From Armillaria gallica (taxonomy: Eukaryota; Basidiomycota; Agaricomycetes; Agaricales; Physalacriaceae), in NCBI GenBank assembly GCA_037576215.1, contig JBANDB010000006.1, positions 2,976,001 through 3,040,000 on the forward strand: 64,000 bases of DNA, given 5' to 3'. A program made the translations under genes and the position numbers. Numbering within the stretch: position 1 is the stretch's first letter; the number at the start of each line of letters is the position of its first letter. Below the pieces are notes generated by a model. That model saw only the letters and a program-made list of their open reading frames with translations, was not told the DNA's origin and ran no database searches. Of the stretch, positions 36,381 to 48,243 are shown one piece after another.

Positions 36381-38311
36381 TCAAGAGTCATCGTCTTCAA
36401 CCTCGAATGAACAACAGAAGGTTTCCTTGTCGAGTAGAATCAGCCCTTTACCATCGGGCGCCCACCGGATATCACGGGTGTCAAAGTTCTCTATAAAACA
36501 CATCAACGAAGGGCCGTAAATGATCAGAGAGATGACACATACTTGCGCCTACGCCTACACATTCCGCGATTTCCTCTTCAGAGAGCCACTTTCCCCGATC
36601 CATTCATCACTCCAAGTGTAGAGGCTAGGGCTTCCGCAACATATTGCCAAACTGCCTTTGCGTACCGGATTCCACTTTGCACTCCTCACTGGGCGAGAAT
36701 GAATAAGCAGACTCCGTAAACGCGGCACGAAGGCCGCATCAGGAGCGGGGAAGTCAAAAATATGCACAATCGTCGGCGTCGTCTCTGTCGTTACATGTGA
36801 TTCAATGCGAATCGGAGTAGAATGGAGCAAAAGGCGTACCAAAGCGCACCAGGAGTAAGCTGCCGGTCAGATTCCATTCCATCTGGATGACGCCGCTTTT
36901 GGGATTGGGTTTAGTATGGTCAGGCTTAGTAAGGGTAATTGAGTGGGGGGAGGGGAGTTTTTCATCTGGATTTCTGAGGATATCAGAAAAATTCTCCAAC
37001 GAGAAAGAAGCCTACATGATAAAAAACCCCGACCCTCAGTGGCCGCCAACCAATCGGCAGGTTCTCGCCATACATTCTACAGGCGCGTTGATCAGAGCGC
37101 CTTTGTGAAAGTACAAATACGACATACCACGCCAGCTGGTATTCGACTTGAAAGTTCCAACATACGTACTGACGACCAACTAAGATTATCAAGAATATGC
37201 ACCTGTCGAATGTTTAGTGGGTTATTTATCCGCTCGTATTTGAAAACCTTGCTTTGTCGTCCCAGCCTCCGACAGCCAGAAAGTTTCCAGTTGGATGCCA
37301 AGCAACATTACGGACTCCAAAACCTGGGTCGGGGTCAGGACTAAATTTTGCAAGAACCTGACCAGCCAAAGTCAGAATGAATACTTTGTACTGATGAAGG
37401 ATTCAGAGTGATGTTATTGTGCGCCGACACAGATGTACAAACCTCAAGGGGACCCTCCCACGCTGCAAGGTGGTTGCCATTCGGGGACAATGCGAATGAT
37501 GCCAACGAAGATGTCGGCAGAGGAAAGTGCTGGCGTAAGAATCAGCTTCAAAGGGCAGAATCGCACAATAATTTATGACACATACCCGAGCTAATTTAAA
37601 TCCATCTGCTGCGTCGTACAGGCCCAGCGTATCTTTGGACCGATGCCGCTCCGCAAGGACAAAGATACGACCATCAGACCGGAACGCATATCCTAGAAAC
37701 AGCTTAGCAAATAAGGCTAGGATAGCAACGCAGATCAATGTACCTTTGTCAAGATGCAGGGGAAACTGAATATATGTCGCTGAGCCTGTGATCAGCGACC
37801 AAATAGTGACTCGCAACTAAATAACGGTTTAGTCCACGACAGGACGGACGAAAACACAATCCTTACGCCCCATTCGGAAAAGCAAAGAATAGATCGTCCA
37901 TCGGGAACCCATTCTGCCTTTGCCAGACCTGCATGATGGATGGGCGACGTGCGAGACGTCAGGCATTGACGACGCACCTTCAGCGCCGGCGTCAATGCGC
38001 GCATGCCACTTCTCATCGTGAAGCTTGTAAACGTGTACTACACCTTTCCTGGCACACGCCGCAAGCATATACTCCGAATCTGAGGACCATGCCGCATGGG
38101 TAATGCGATTATCACCGGGTAACGCCTTTTGCTGTGAGAGCGACGCGTTGTTTGGCGACGGCGACGCGTCAATAGCGCTCGTCCGAACGATTTGGAGAGT
38201 ATCCGTGCGCCGCACGATTAGTCTATCCTGAGTAGCAGTGAGGATCAAGTTGCCGGCGGGGCTGAACGCGACGAGCGACGCAGACTGTTTGTAAATTTCG
38301 GTGAAGTCCAT
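36381..38311 (-). CDS. WD40 protein WRAP73 (WDR8) homologue
   Basis: The start at 38311 gives MDFTEIYKQSASLVAFSPAG, then blades such as ITHAAWSSDSEYMLAACARK, LAKAEWVPDGRSILCFSEWG, VTIWSLITGSATYIQFPLH, GYAFRSDGRIFVLAERHRSK and RNVAWHPTGNFLAVGGWDDK. LAEWVPD...SEWGLR and the DTLGLYDA stretch are hallmarks of the WRAP73/Wdr8 family. In fission yeast Wdr8 acts with Msd1 to anchor microtubule minus ends at the spindle pole body; in animals it works with SSX2IP at centrioles. The C-terminus reads GKGLILLDKETFCCSFEVED, just before the stop at 36381. The product is about 500 aa; roughly nine introns. Confidence 0.85.
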
Positions 38312-38525
38312 GCAACGTTAGGGACGGCGGCAGCCGATCCGATTTACCGGTGGCTGTGAGAAATTTACCACGCCGGTGCGAGCAATCCGAGTCGGATTCT
38401 TGTTAACTTATTTCTCTCCGTCAGTATGTTTCCGACCCGTAGCGCCTTGCTACAATCAAAGCGCACCTACAATGTACAGGAAATATACCATGAAACTAAA
38501 GATCTTTGCCTGCCGTTTCCACCCC

Positions 38526-38534
38526 TTATATAGT
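38526..38534 (+). promoter_or_regulatory. TATA-like element of the first MFS gene
   Basis: TTATATAGT lies about 50 bp before the ATG at 38580, in the right place for a TATA box. Confidence 0.4.
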
Positions 38535-38579
38535 TGCATCTTTCTTCTGGGCTGATCCAGCACCCGCTTCTCTGTCAAC

Positions 38580-41024
38580 ATGGCTGCATACATCCCGCCT
38601 TATCATCCCACAGTAACTACCCTGACTTTTGGTGACGCCAGCACCCTTCACGATGAAGCTATACCAAGTGTGGTGGTCGAAAAAAGGACGCTAAAGACCC
38701 GTTTCTCGTCACCTTGGACCCAGACGAGCCTGAGAATCCCGATGTTCGTGCCTTGACCTACTCTTCCTTAGTCAATCTTATCCTTTCAAAAATAGAGCTG
38801 GTCGCGCCTGAAGAGATGGTCGATCACAATTCTAGGTGGTGTATTGGTATTGAACGCGTAAGTCCCCGGTTTGATTATTTGTAACGCGTCTCATATCTCT
38901 TTCAGAACGTTTGCAAGTTCCGCTCGTAAGCTATTATTATCTCAGCCCTGTACATGTGCACCATCTCATTTCTTTTTCAGCTTCAGGGATCTTACCCCAT
39001 TTGATGGAGAAATACACGTTCTCCGAGCAGGTTGGCGTACTCGTGATATCCCTCTTCGTAGCGGGATTTTGTGTTGGGTTTGTCAATTTTCATTGTTTGA
39101 GAAGAAATCGACTGAAGCTTTACGAAGGCCTATTTTGTGGGGGCCTCTGTCGGAAGAGTTTGGAAGACGACCTATATTTATTGTCTCGTTTTTCGTGTAT
39201 ATGGTAAATCATGTCGTTCGTCTCACTGTGTCTATTACCACCCTCATACAACTCTCAGTGTTTCCAAATTGGTATGGCTCTATCGCAGAACACGGCCTCT
39301 CTGCTAGTATTCCGTTTTCTTGGAGGTGTCTTTGCGGCAGGCCCTCTGACCAACTCTGGGTAAGTGGATTTCAGCCGCTCTGTATGCTCTGAATTGACAG
39401 TCGGTGCTTAGGGCTATTATATCAGATATGTGGGGTGATAAAGACCGTGGAAAGGCACTAGCCGTCTTCGTCATAGCTCCCTTTGCAGGGCCCTCCTTAG
39501 GACCCATGGTTTCCGGGTTCATCTCAGTAGGAGGTAGGAAGTGTTTATTACCTTTCCGTAAAACGTCTAGTAACACGCAATTACAGGTGCATCCTGGCGC
39601 TGGTTATTTTGGGTTTTGACCATTTTTGTGAGTGCTATCGAATTCACTTCGCGAACCTTTGTCTGAGTACGTACCCAGGCCGGTGTTTGCTGGATTCTGA
39701 TACTTGTAATGATCCCGGAGACGTACAAGTACGGATACTGCCGTTTTTATTATGCGGGTCATATCTGACTTATTCACTAGGCCGCTCATTCGAGTATGGA
39801 AAGCGCAGAGATTGAGGAAAGAAACTGGGGATGATCGATACTACGCGCCAATGGAAAGAAACAAAAGGACCATGGCACAGCAGGTAGAGAATGTCTTAGC
39901 CAAGCCCTTCAAAATGCTGGTACAGGAACCTATGCTTATGGCCAGCACCGTCTATATGAGCGTAAGTTGATGATACACTGCTCACGTTCTTGCATGCTCA
40001 CCGATCCGTAGTTCGTCTACGGCTGCCTCTACCTGCTCTTCGAGGCCTATCCTATCGTCTTCACAAAGGGACATCATTTTAGCGCTGGAATGACCGGTCT
40101 TGCATTCCTCCCAATCCTCATTGGCGCAGCCAGCGCAGTGGTCGTTGTATGTACTTCCTAGTTCGTATCAAAGCGACTTCTGTTTACACTTCGAACAGTA
40201 TCTAGCGATTTTCAACCCTCAATATGAGCGGCTCATGGAACAATATAGCCCCAATCCTGTCCCGCCAGAACATCGCCTGACTATGTCCTTGTACGCCTCG
40301 CCCCTTTTTGCGATATCATTTTTCTGGTTTGCGTAAGTACTCGTGATATCGTTGACCTTTCCCTCTTTGACATGCTCTCCCTTCATGCTAGATGGACAAG
40401 GTGATTATTCTTATGAAATTCTGTCTCGTGGTCTATTGATATCGTATTCCAGTTATCCTCACGTAACATATTGGGCCCCACTGTTGTCTGGCTGGCTGAT
40501 AGGCTTTTCGATAATGGGAATATTTGTGAGTGCACAAGTACACAGAACTTATTTGCTACTGACACTGTTATAGTTGAGCTTCTTTAATTATATCATAGGC
40601 AAGTCACGACCGCGAAGTTCTCGACACACCCGCAACTGAATGTAATAATAGACACATATCTCGCTCTCGCGGCGTCAGCACTAGCGGTCAACACTATTTG
40701 TCGTAGTCTCTTCGGTGCAGCCTTTCCGGTATGTATCTTTTTCATACCTTTTGCTCAATTGATCTTATGCAGCGCGTAGCAATTTGCAAATCAGATGTAC
40801 GATGCCATGACTCCACGATGGGCATCATCCCTAGTAGGCTTCGTAGCCCTAGCCATGGTTCCCATACCTTTTATTTTCGTAAAGTGCGTAGTGCTCCTTG
40901 TCACCTGGAATACGTTCTCACCGCTACTAGGCACGGCGCGAAACTTCGAGCGAAGTCGAAATATGCTCCCATGGCACATACCGCTCCACTCCCGCCGAAA
41001 GAATCTGATGTTTCTGCAGCGTGA
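38580..41024 (+). CDS. MFS transporter, DHA1-type (drug/polyamine-like), first tandem copy
   Basis: A 12-span proton-coupled exporter of the major facilitator superfamily. The start at 38580 gives MAAYIPPYHPTVTTLTFGDA. Conserved blocks are [49 protein letters not shown], the motif-A region [80 protein letters not shown] in the central loop and SPNPVPPEHRLTMSLYASPL. It ends KHGAKLRAKSKYAP plus a short tail. About 13 introns occur at the same places as in the neighbour. Substrate unknown. At 38680-38685 (six A) the frame slips between SVVVEK and DPFLVTLD; a seventh A would restore it. Confidence 0.88.
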
Positions 41025-41684
41025 CGATGTGGTTAGACTGGGACTGGGACTGTTTTAGATATCCACAGACCGCATGGATTACTGTACCTTATTCATAATC
41101 ACTATAGCATGTTGTACACATATTTTATCACATAATTTCACGACCGACGGTCGCACAACATCGCTGGGGTCGGGACTCTAAACGCCGAGTCACATACGAC
41201 AGAGTGCGGATGGCGGCCGGAATGACGGCAATTGCTATGGATCTGATACTGATTATCTTTTATCGCTGGGCCTAGTTGTCGCTCGAGATCTATGGGAACA
41301 CTGCCATGCGGGACCGTGAGCCGCGACTGATAGCCTAAAGCATCAGTGTCAGCAGGACAGCGGCGTTGGGTGAGGATGCGCGCGAAGGGACTCAGACAAA
41401 ATAGCTCCATGGCCTTTTCTCCCATGACTGCAAGCGAGTGACATTCGAGCCCGACGACGTCGCATTCCTAAAGTAGCCGCCGGTAGGAAGCCGTGAGGAC
41501 GAATCCACGTTTTAGTCACCGGTTATGCGTCATAAACAAAGAAAGCCGGGAGGATTTATCCGCAAAAGGGAACGCCTGTTACTGGGTTGTTGACTTAGTC
41601 AGGGATGATTGCAAGATATGTGGAAAGATATAATACCCACCCGGTTCTCTCTTTTCTCGATCGTGCCCCCTTCCTTTCCCCACC
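41025..41684. promoter_or_regulatory. Spacer between the two MFS copies
   Basis: This 660-bp region is the 3' flank of the first transporter and the promoter of the second. It contains a near-palindrome CGACCGACGGTCG at 41141-41153 with two inverted CGG/CCG triplets, of the kind Zn2Cys6 activators bind. Binding is not shown by the sequence. No gene seen. Confidence 0.4.
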
Positions 41685-44053
41685 ATGTCCACACGAGCCT
41701 CCAGTTTTGACGATACTCGGACGCTCCAGCAGCTACCTGACGCTGTAGAACCAACACAAATCCAACCATTAGAAAAGAATGTTGTCGACCCATTTCTTGT
41801 CACTCTCGACCCTTCCGAGGACCCACAAGTAAATTTTTTGGAACTCGCCTTTGGCCCATCTGACAATGTTCTGCTTTCTAGCATTGGACGGTATTGCATA
41901 AATGGATTGTGACCATCCTAGGCGGTATCCTTGTGCTTAACGCGTGCGTACCTCGTTGGCTTTTTTGCGTTCACTACTGACCCGTTCTTCCGCTTAGTAC
42001 ATTCGCGAGTTCCGCACGTACGTTCTCTGTTACCTCGTCCTTTCAATTTATTCACCATCCCGGTCCTATGTAGCGGCCGGCATCGTTGAACAAGTCATAG
42101 AAGAATTCAATATGTCAACGGAGGTTGCGACTCTCATGATATCCCTGTTCGTCGCTGGATACTGTGTAGGGTATGTATTCATTGTTTTGCCTCCGTGCGT
42201 CTCTCACTTATTGAACAAGGCCTATCATCTGGGGACCTCTCTCTGAAGAGTTTGGACGCCGACCGGTGTTCATCGTGGCATTCATTGTCTATGTAGTACG
42301 TATAACGATTGCCATCTGATCCTTCTCTTCTAAACTTTGCAAAAATAGTGCTTCCAGATCGGGATGGCATTGGCTAAAAATACAGCCTCGCTGCTCGTTT
42401 TCCGCTTCATAGGAGGAACCTTCGCTGCCTGTCCTTTGACGAATTCTGGGTATGATCTTACGATCTGCGCGTTGGAAATACGACTGACGTCTCGTTAGGG
42501 CCATCATCTCTGATATATGGGATGCCCGAACCCGAGGAAAGGCTCTTGCCATATTCACCGTAGCTCCGTTTGCTGGTCCCGCCTTAGGACCTACAGTTGC
42601 GGGTTTTATATCTGTAGCGGGTAAGCGCAGTTATATCTGAGCTGGCCGAGCCATCTGACTTGGTTCCTAGGCGTTTCCTGGCGCTGGCTTTTCTGGGTCT
42701 TAACCATCTTCGTAAATAATCATAGACGTACAATTGTTTGTCGACTAATCCCCGTTTAGGCTGGAGTCTGCTGGATATTAATTCTTGTGGCAATCCCGGA
42801 GACGTACCGGTATGCATACTTTTTTCGATCCAGGTGCCTCAGGACTAATTGCCTTCACTAGCCCCGTTCTTCTCGTCAAAAAGGCGAAGAAAATGAGGAA
42901 AGAAACGGGAGATGATAGGTATTACGCGCCAATGGAAAGAGACACGAAGACGTTGGCCCAGCAAGTTGAGCATGTTCTCGCCAGGCCTTTCAAGATTCTT
43001 TTCCAGGAGCCCATGCTTATGGCTAGCACACTATATCTTAGCGTGAGTTCTAGGTTCTTTTGTCGCGAATCAATCTCACATGTCAGCAGTTTGTCTACGG
43101 ATGTCTTTACCTTCTCTTTGAAGCCTATCCCATCGTCTTCACTGTGGGCCACGGTTTCAACGCAGGCATTTCAGGCCTAATGTTCTTACCCATCATGTTC
43201 GGTGGTGTTACCGCTGTCATCGGGGTGCGCTGATCTTACACTAGTCCCGCTCTCTTCTAATGCTTTACCTATAGTATCTCCTAATCTGGAATCCTCGTTA
43301 CGAGAAAGAAATGGCTCGCTGCGCTCCAGAACCTGTTCCACCAGAGTACCGTTTACATATGGCCATTTACGCCTCCCCCTTGTTCGCCGTGTCGTTCTTC
43401 TGGTTTGGTTGGACCTCGGTAAGCTGTCGTGCAAATTGTCGGAGGAAGTCTCTGACCGATATTATGTTTCAGTTCCCATCGATATCATACTGGGCACCAC
43501 TGATGGCTGGATATGTTATGGGATTTTCCATCAGTTGGATATTCGTAAGTGTTCCATCTGACTCTGGCTTAACGAATGTCTGAACTCTTGCGCAGCTGAG
43601 TTTCTTCAACTATATTATTGGTATGCGTTGCAAATTCAATTTCACACTCCACATCGTCTGATCGCAGTACCAGATACGTACCTTATGATTGCGGCTTCCG
43701 CCCTTGCTGCGAACACTGTTTGCCGTAGTCTGTTTGGTGCTGCCTTCCCCGTAAGTGTCTTCTGACCCATCGTTTATCTCTTTTGCTGAAGTTTGTTGCA
43801 GCTATTTGCCACCCAGATGTATGACGCCCTCGGCGCCCGTTGGGCATCGTCCCTTTTGGGATTCCTCGCGCTCGCTATGGTGCCGCTGCCTCTATTATTC
43901 ATAAAGTACGGGCTTGTGCTCTGATTTAAATTCGACTGACTTTAACTTGGCATTTGTAGATACGGTCATATCCTTCGAATGAAGTCCAAGTATGCACCAA
44001 CGAAAATACTACCTGCGACGCGTTCGAAAGAGTCGGATAAGACTGCTGCTTGA
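41685..44053 (+). CDS. MFS transporter, DHA1-type, second tandem copy
   Basis: Paralogue of the preceding gene, same strand. The start at 41685 gives [20 protein letters not shown], then [17 protein letters not shown]. Shared blocks include [34 protein letters not shown], the central loop [40 protein letters not shown] and [20 protein letters not shown]. It ends [20 protein letters not shown]. Intron positions and phases match the first copy, so the pair arose by a tandem duplication that kept introns. No frame break seen in this copy. The two copies differ mainly in the N-terminal tail, loops and C-terminal tail, so their substrates or regulation may differ. Confidence 0.9.
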
Positions 44054-44364
44054 AATTTCACGATTCACAACTTTACACCAGGGCCTCAGGCTACTTAGCA
44101 TCTTAATTTTATCTCAGCAAACGGTTTCCCTCACGATATGTATTTTTACACATTTACTAGGATCTTTGCACTATATCAGCAGGTAGATAGCTCATGATAC
44201 CATACAACTCGAATAATTTAATGCTTGGACAATGCTTGGACTCGCTGAAAACAACTTGATGATGCAATGTCGATTATGTGATACGAGTGAACTTTTTAGT
44301 TGCCGATCAATTCATCCTCTATCCATCCGTATCGCTGTACATTTTCCGTTCTATACTAGCAGTC
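44054..44364. other. Intergenic region, nothing recognised
   Basis: Gap between the second MFS gene and the ribosomal protein gene, AT-rich, with no gene or repeat seen. It should hold a 3' UTR and the promoter of uS17m. Confidence 0.4.
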
Positions 44365-44786
44365 ATGCCTCCCATGGCGTTGCAAGGAATTGTTACCAAG
44401 GTCGGCTTCATGAACAAGACGGCCACGGTGACTGTGTCGAGGTGGATGACCCATCGAGTGACGGGAAAGGTGCGTTTTTGCGCCTCTGAACCAGAAGCCT
44501 TGACTAAATCCTCGCCAGGTTATCGAACGGACGAAAAAATATCTCACACACGACCCGAATAACGGTTCGTCGCGCGTTTTTGGTTGGGTACTGTTCACTC
44601 TATCTTACCATTTCGGAAGAATTACGCCATGACGACGTTGTTATCATCCGCAATTGCCCTCCCGTGTCAGCCAGAAAACGGTTCAAGCTGGAGACAGTGG
44701 TAAAGAGCCCTGAGGCGGAGCGAGAGTTGAAGAAGGCCAACGTCTTGCTGGAACTGGCATCATCAGAGCCTACGAAAAGTGCGTAG
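44365..44786 (+). CDS. Mitochondrial ribosomal protein uS17m
   Basis: The start at 44365 gives MPPMALQGIVTKVGFMNKTA, then TVTVSRWMTHRVTGK, VIERTKKYLTHDPNN and ELRHDDVVIIRNCPPVSARK with RFKLETVVKSPEAERE. This is the S17 oligonucleotide-binding beta-barrel (GxVxxxxMxKTxxVxVxR...D, GDxVxIxEcRPxSKxKxw-like), with a fungal mitochondrial C-terminal extension. Two introns. It binds the 5' domain of the small-subunit rRNA. An in-frame upstream ATG at 44278 would add a non-conserved segment, so I use 44365. The stop lies 69 bp from that of the prefoldin gene on the other strand. Confidence 0.9.
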
Positions 44787-44855
44787 GGCCGTCGGGGTGA
44801 AAGTGTCATTATAGGCAATATAGATACAGAAAGAGGTGCTACAGGGGAGACTACA

Positions 44856-45383
44856 TTACGCTGCTGCTGCGTCTGGATTTTGCTGTTGTTGAAGAGCAGT
44901 CTGTGCAGCGGCAAACTGCAAATCATATAAAGGATGCTTGCGATTCCGTATGAGAACCACACATACCTCTTTTTTCTTCTGCTCTGACTTGGTCTCTATG
45001 TCCTGTATCTGGGCTTCGACTCGTTTTCTATGCCAGGTCAGTGGTGGGCCGACGCAACGCAAGTAAAAACACACATTTCGCCCTTGATGAAGTCCAGCCG
45101 CGTATTGACGTTGGTCTTCGCCTCTGCCTGGTCCTGCTTCACAAGTACGGGTCCAATGAGTTTATACACCGCATTCGATGGCGTGAGTTTGGCGAATTCC
45201 TGGGATAGATGGCCATTCATACAGGGTACAGCTCGCGCCAAAGGACACACGGACTTTCTTCACGAGCTCGTTCTCAGATTGCTGGGTTCCCAGCTTCTCC
45301 CTGGCCTCTACAGCCTTGGCCATATCAGCCTGGAGCTTTTGGAACTCCTGTGCAACTGCTTGCGCCTTTTCTTGAAGAGACAT
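44856..45383 (-). CDS. Prefoldin subunit 6
   Basis: The start at 45383 gives MSLQEKAQAVAQEFQKLQAD, then MAKAVEAREKLGTQQSENEL and, after an intron, EFAKLTPSNAVYKLIGPVLV with KQDQAEAKTNVNTRLDFIKG. The C-terminal helix is RVEAQIQDIETKSEQKKKE. Two helices with a beta-hairpin containing VYKLIGPVLVKQ mark the beta-type prefoldin subunit 6 (Yke2). The hexamer hands unfolded actin and tubulin to the CCT chaperonin. The product is about 120 aa with an Ala-rich end (QQQQNPDAAAA). It converges with uS17m. Confidence 0.9.
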
Positions 45384-45505
45384 GATGGCAAGGAATGAAA
45401 ACCCAAGAAAGGAAGGTGTTATCTTATCTTACCAAATCGCAGAAATGATCCTCACCCCGGTACGAATCATGGGTATCATAAGTCTTACCCACCGGCACAG
45501 CGGAA

Positions 45506-45513
45506 TATAAAGG
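45506..45513 (+). promoter_or_regulatory. TATA-like element of the gamma-glutamyltransferase gene
   Basis: TATAAAGG lies about 35 bp before the ATG at 45545, the standard place for a TATA box. Confidence 0.45.
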
Positions 45514-45544
45514 CGTTCCGTTTTTACTTGTCTCTTGTTCCACG

Positions 45545-48243
45545 ATGTCCTTCCCCGTAAAGATTGACTGGTCCAAGGTCGCGAAGCCCCCTACTGTACT
45601 GGTTCGTTTTCCCAGTCGCCGTTCCGTCGTATACGGTACGAAAGGTATTGTATCTTCATCCCAACCTTTAGCTACTGAAGCTGGGCTTGAGATCCTGAGG
45701 AAAGGCGGAAATGCCGGTGCGATCCACTATTCTCATACCCTTCTCATCACTGACCAACAACTCCTCTTTAGCGGACGCGGCCGTCGCGACCTCAGCTGCC
45801 TTGAATGTAACTGAACCCAGCTGTTGTGGAATCGGAGGGTGACTATCATCATTCCGTGTATTATCCGAACCCTGATCAAAATGATAGAGATGCGTTCTGC
45901 TTGTTTTACGATGCAAAAGCTAAGCAAGTCAAGGCCTTGAACGGATCGGGCCGGTCCCCTCAGAAACTCACACTGGAGTATGTACACCAACGTGGGATAA
46001 CTGGACGAATTCCGGCCTCTGATATCAACTCTGTAACCGTTCCCGGTGAGTCCTAGAGCTGCGTGTCAAAATATCAGCTAGCCCTGACATAAAATGCAGG
46101 TGCTGCCGCCGCGTGGGCTGATACTGTCGAGACATTTGGAAGCGGAAAACTTACTTTAGCGGACGTACTTGAACCCGCCATCAGACTTGCAGAGGAAGGG
46201 TGGGTTTGTAATCACTCCGGCTTCTGTCTTCTGACATCATTTCCAGTGTCCCTGTTTCCGAGATTCATAGTCACGCTGTAAGTGAGAACCATTCAACATA
46301 ACATTAGTGGAATGACGGCGCGTGTAGTGGCAGCGATCGGAGGTTTGTCACCTACTGCCTGCATTTGTTCTACGAGCTAACTTACATCTGTCAGAACCTC
46401 ATCAAGAACGCGTCTCCCAATGGCGATGAGATGCTTTTGAATGGGAAAGCGCCCTTCCAGGTCAAATTGTCACTCTCCCTAATCTTGCCAAAACATTTCG
46501 CGAGGTTGCGACCCATGGAAAAGACGGGTTTTACAAAGGGAGAGTTGCTTCGGCCATTGTAGAGTTGATTCAAAGCCAAGGAGGGCTAATGGAGCTTGAC
46601 GATCTCGCCAAACACGAGACTTCTTTTGTTGAACCTTTGAAGTACACCTACGCTACCGAAGTTTCGGTCTACGAGGTAATAAGGCGGTACTGGTTTCACG
46701 TTAAAGCACTGATACTTCTTTGTCACTAGTGCCCACCTAACGGACAAGGTGAGTAGTCCTGTTTGTTTTGTTTAACGTGTAATTTGACGCGCTAGTCTTA
46801 TAGGATTAACCGCTCTAATTGCTCTCGGTATCTTGGAGAGTCTGCAAGAGCAGGGCATTATCAAGCCTTTGTCAGAGATGGAACATAATTCTCCCGAGTA
46901 CTTACACGTACTCGTCGAAGCCTTACGGTTTGTCTCTCCATCGTCATGGTCACGGCGACATAAATACTCAATCCTACACTTCTGCGCCTAGACTCGCTTT
47001 TGCAGGTTAGTTTCTCCTAGTTAGCTCACGCTAGTGATTGTTAATGTCGCTTTAGACACCCAATGGTATGTAACTGATCCAGAAACACGACACATCCCTA
47101 CGGCAGAACTATTGAGCAAAGTTGGTGGATTTTGTGCATTCACTAGGCATAATCTTGATGATGTTTGATAGGATTATCTTGCGTCAAGAGCTAAACTAAT
47201 CGACCCCACGAAGACCAACCCGAAAGTCGTACACGTACGTAACAAATCGGTATCCTTTTCACTTGCAAACCGTATATTACATGCAGGGTAACCCATTTAT
47301 ATCTTCGGATACGGTTTACTTCTCTGGTGCGTTTGTCTCGTTTTGCACCATTACAAACGCTATGCTCAGCTGCGTAAAGTTACCGATCAATGGGGAAACG
47401 CATGCAGCTTTATTCAAAGCAATTACGCTGGTACGATGTTGTCATGATAGTAATGAGCCTCCTGAAACTAACTGACATTTTACTCCAGGATTCGGGACAG
47501 GAGGTGACAACAGCTTTGCACCTTACCGTTATAATGCATAATTGATCCAAATCGCAAAGCTATTCCCAAAGGCTGTGGTTTCACGCTGCAGAATAGAGGA
47601 AGTGGCTTCTTGTTGCAGAAGGACCACCCCAATGCCTTACAGGTATGCATCATCGCGCAAGTGCGAGTGCGAGTCTGAAACATGATAGGGCGGAAAACGA
47701 CCATACCACACCATCATACCATGCATGGTCACCAAGGGTGACGAACTATTCCTGAGCTTTGGTGTCATGGGCGGTTTCATGCAGGCGAGTAACTTCTTCA
47801 CGTACGACTAACTGAAATTTACGAGAGCTCTATTGCTAGCCCCAAGGTCACGTTCAGGTACTCTTAAACATATTGCGCGGGTATACTCCTCAAGAAGCAC
47901 TGGACGCTCCCCGATTCTGTATATCAGCTGGCAGTCCAGACACACAGACCCAAGAAACAGGAAATGCGGGAGACATCAACAGCGAGGTTTACTTTGAAGA
48001 AGGTATCCCGCTCGAGACTATCGCAACGTTGAGAGGTGAAATAATTTTGCATATCCACGTTTGGGTCTTTGCTCACCACTTCGGTTTAGCAATGGGACAT
48101 GACGCGCGACAGGTTACTGGATTCGGAGAGCGATGCTGGGTCGGGGGCAGGTCATCCAGAAGCTTGAGGATCCGTCTGGCAGGTTGGTATGGGCGGCTGG
48201 CTCTGATCCTCGAGCTGATGGTCATGCTGGAGCACAAATATGA
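45545..48243 (+). CDS. Gamma-glutamyltransferase-family protein
   Basis: This N-terminal-nucleophile hydrolase family transfers or hydrolyses gamma-glutamyl groups such as in glutathione. The start at 45545 gives [20 protein letters not shown]; then [40 protein letters not shown] and [20 protein letters not shown]. The nucleophile region is [20 protein letters not shown], where the Thr after Asp is the likely self-cleavage residue. Further blocks are [36 protein letters not shown] and [20 protein letters not shown] near the stop. There is no signal peptide, so it is of the cytosolic YwrD-like type. Two single-base frame breaks are seen, near 46451-46459 and at 48125-48126. Both would be healed by one base in a short homopolymer. 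Confidence 0.88.
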
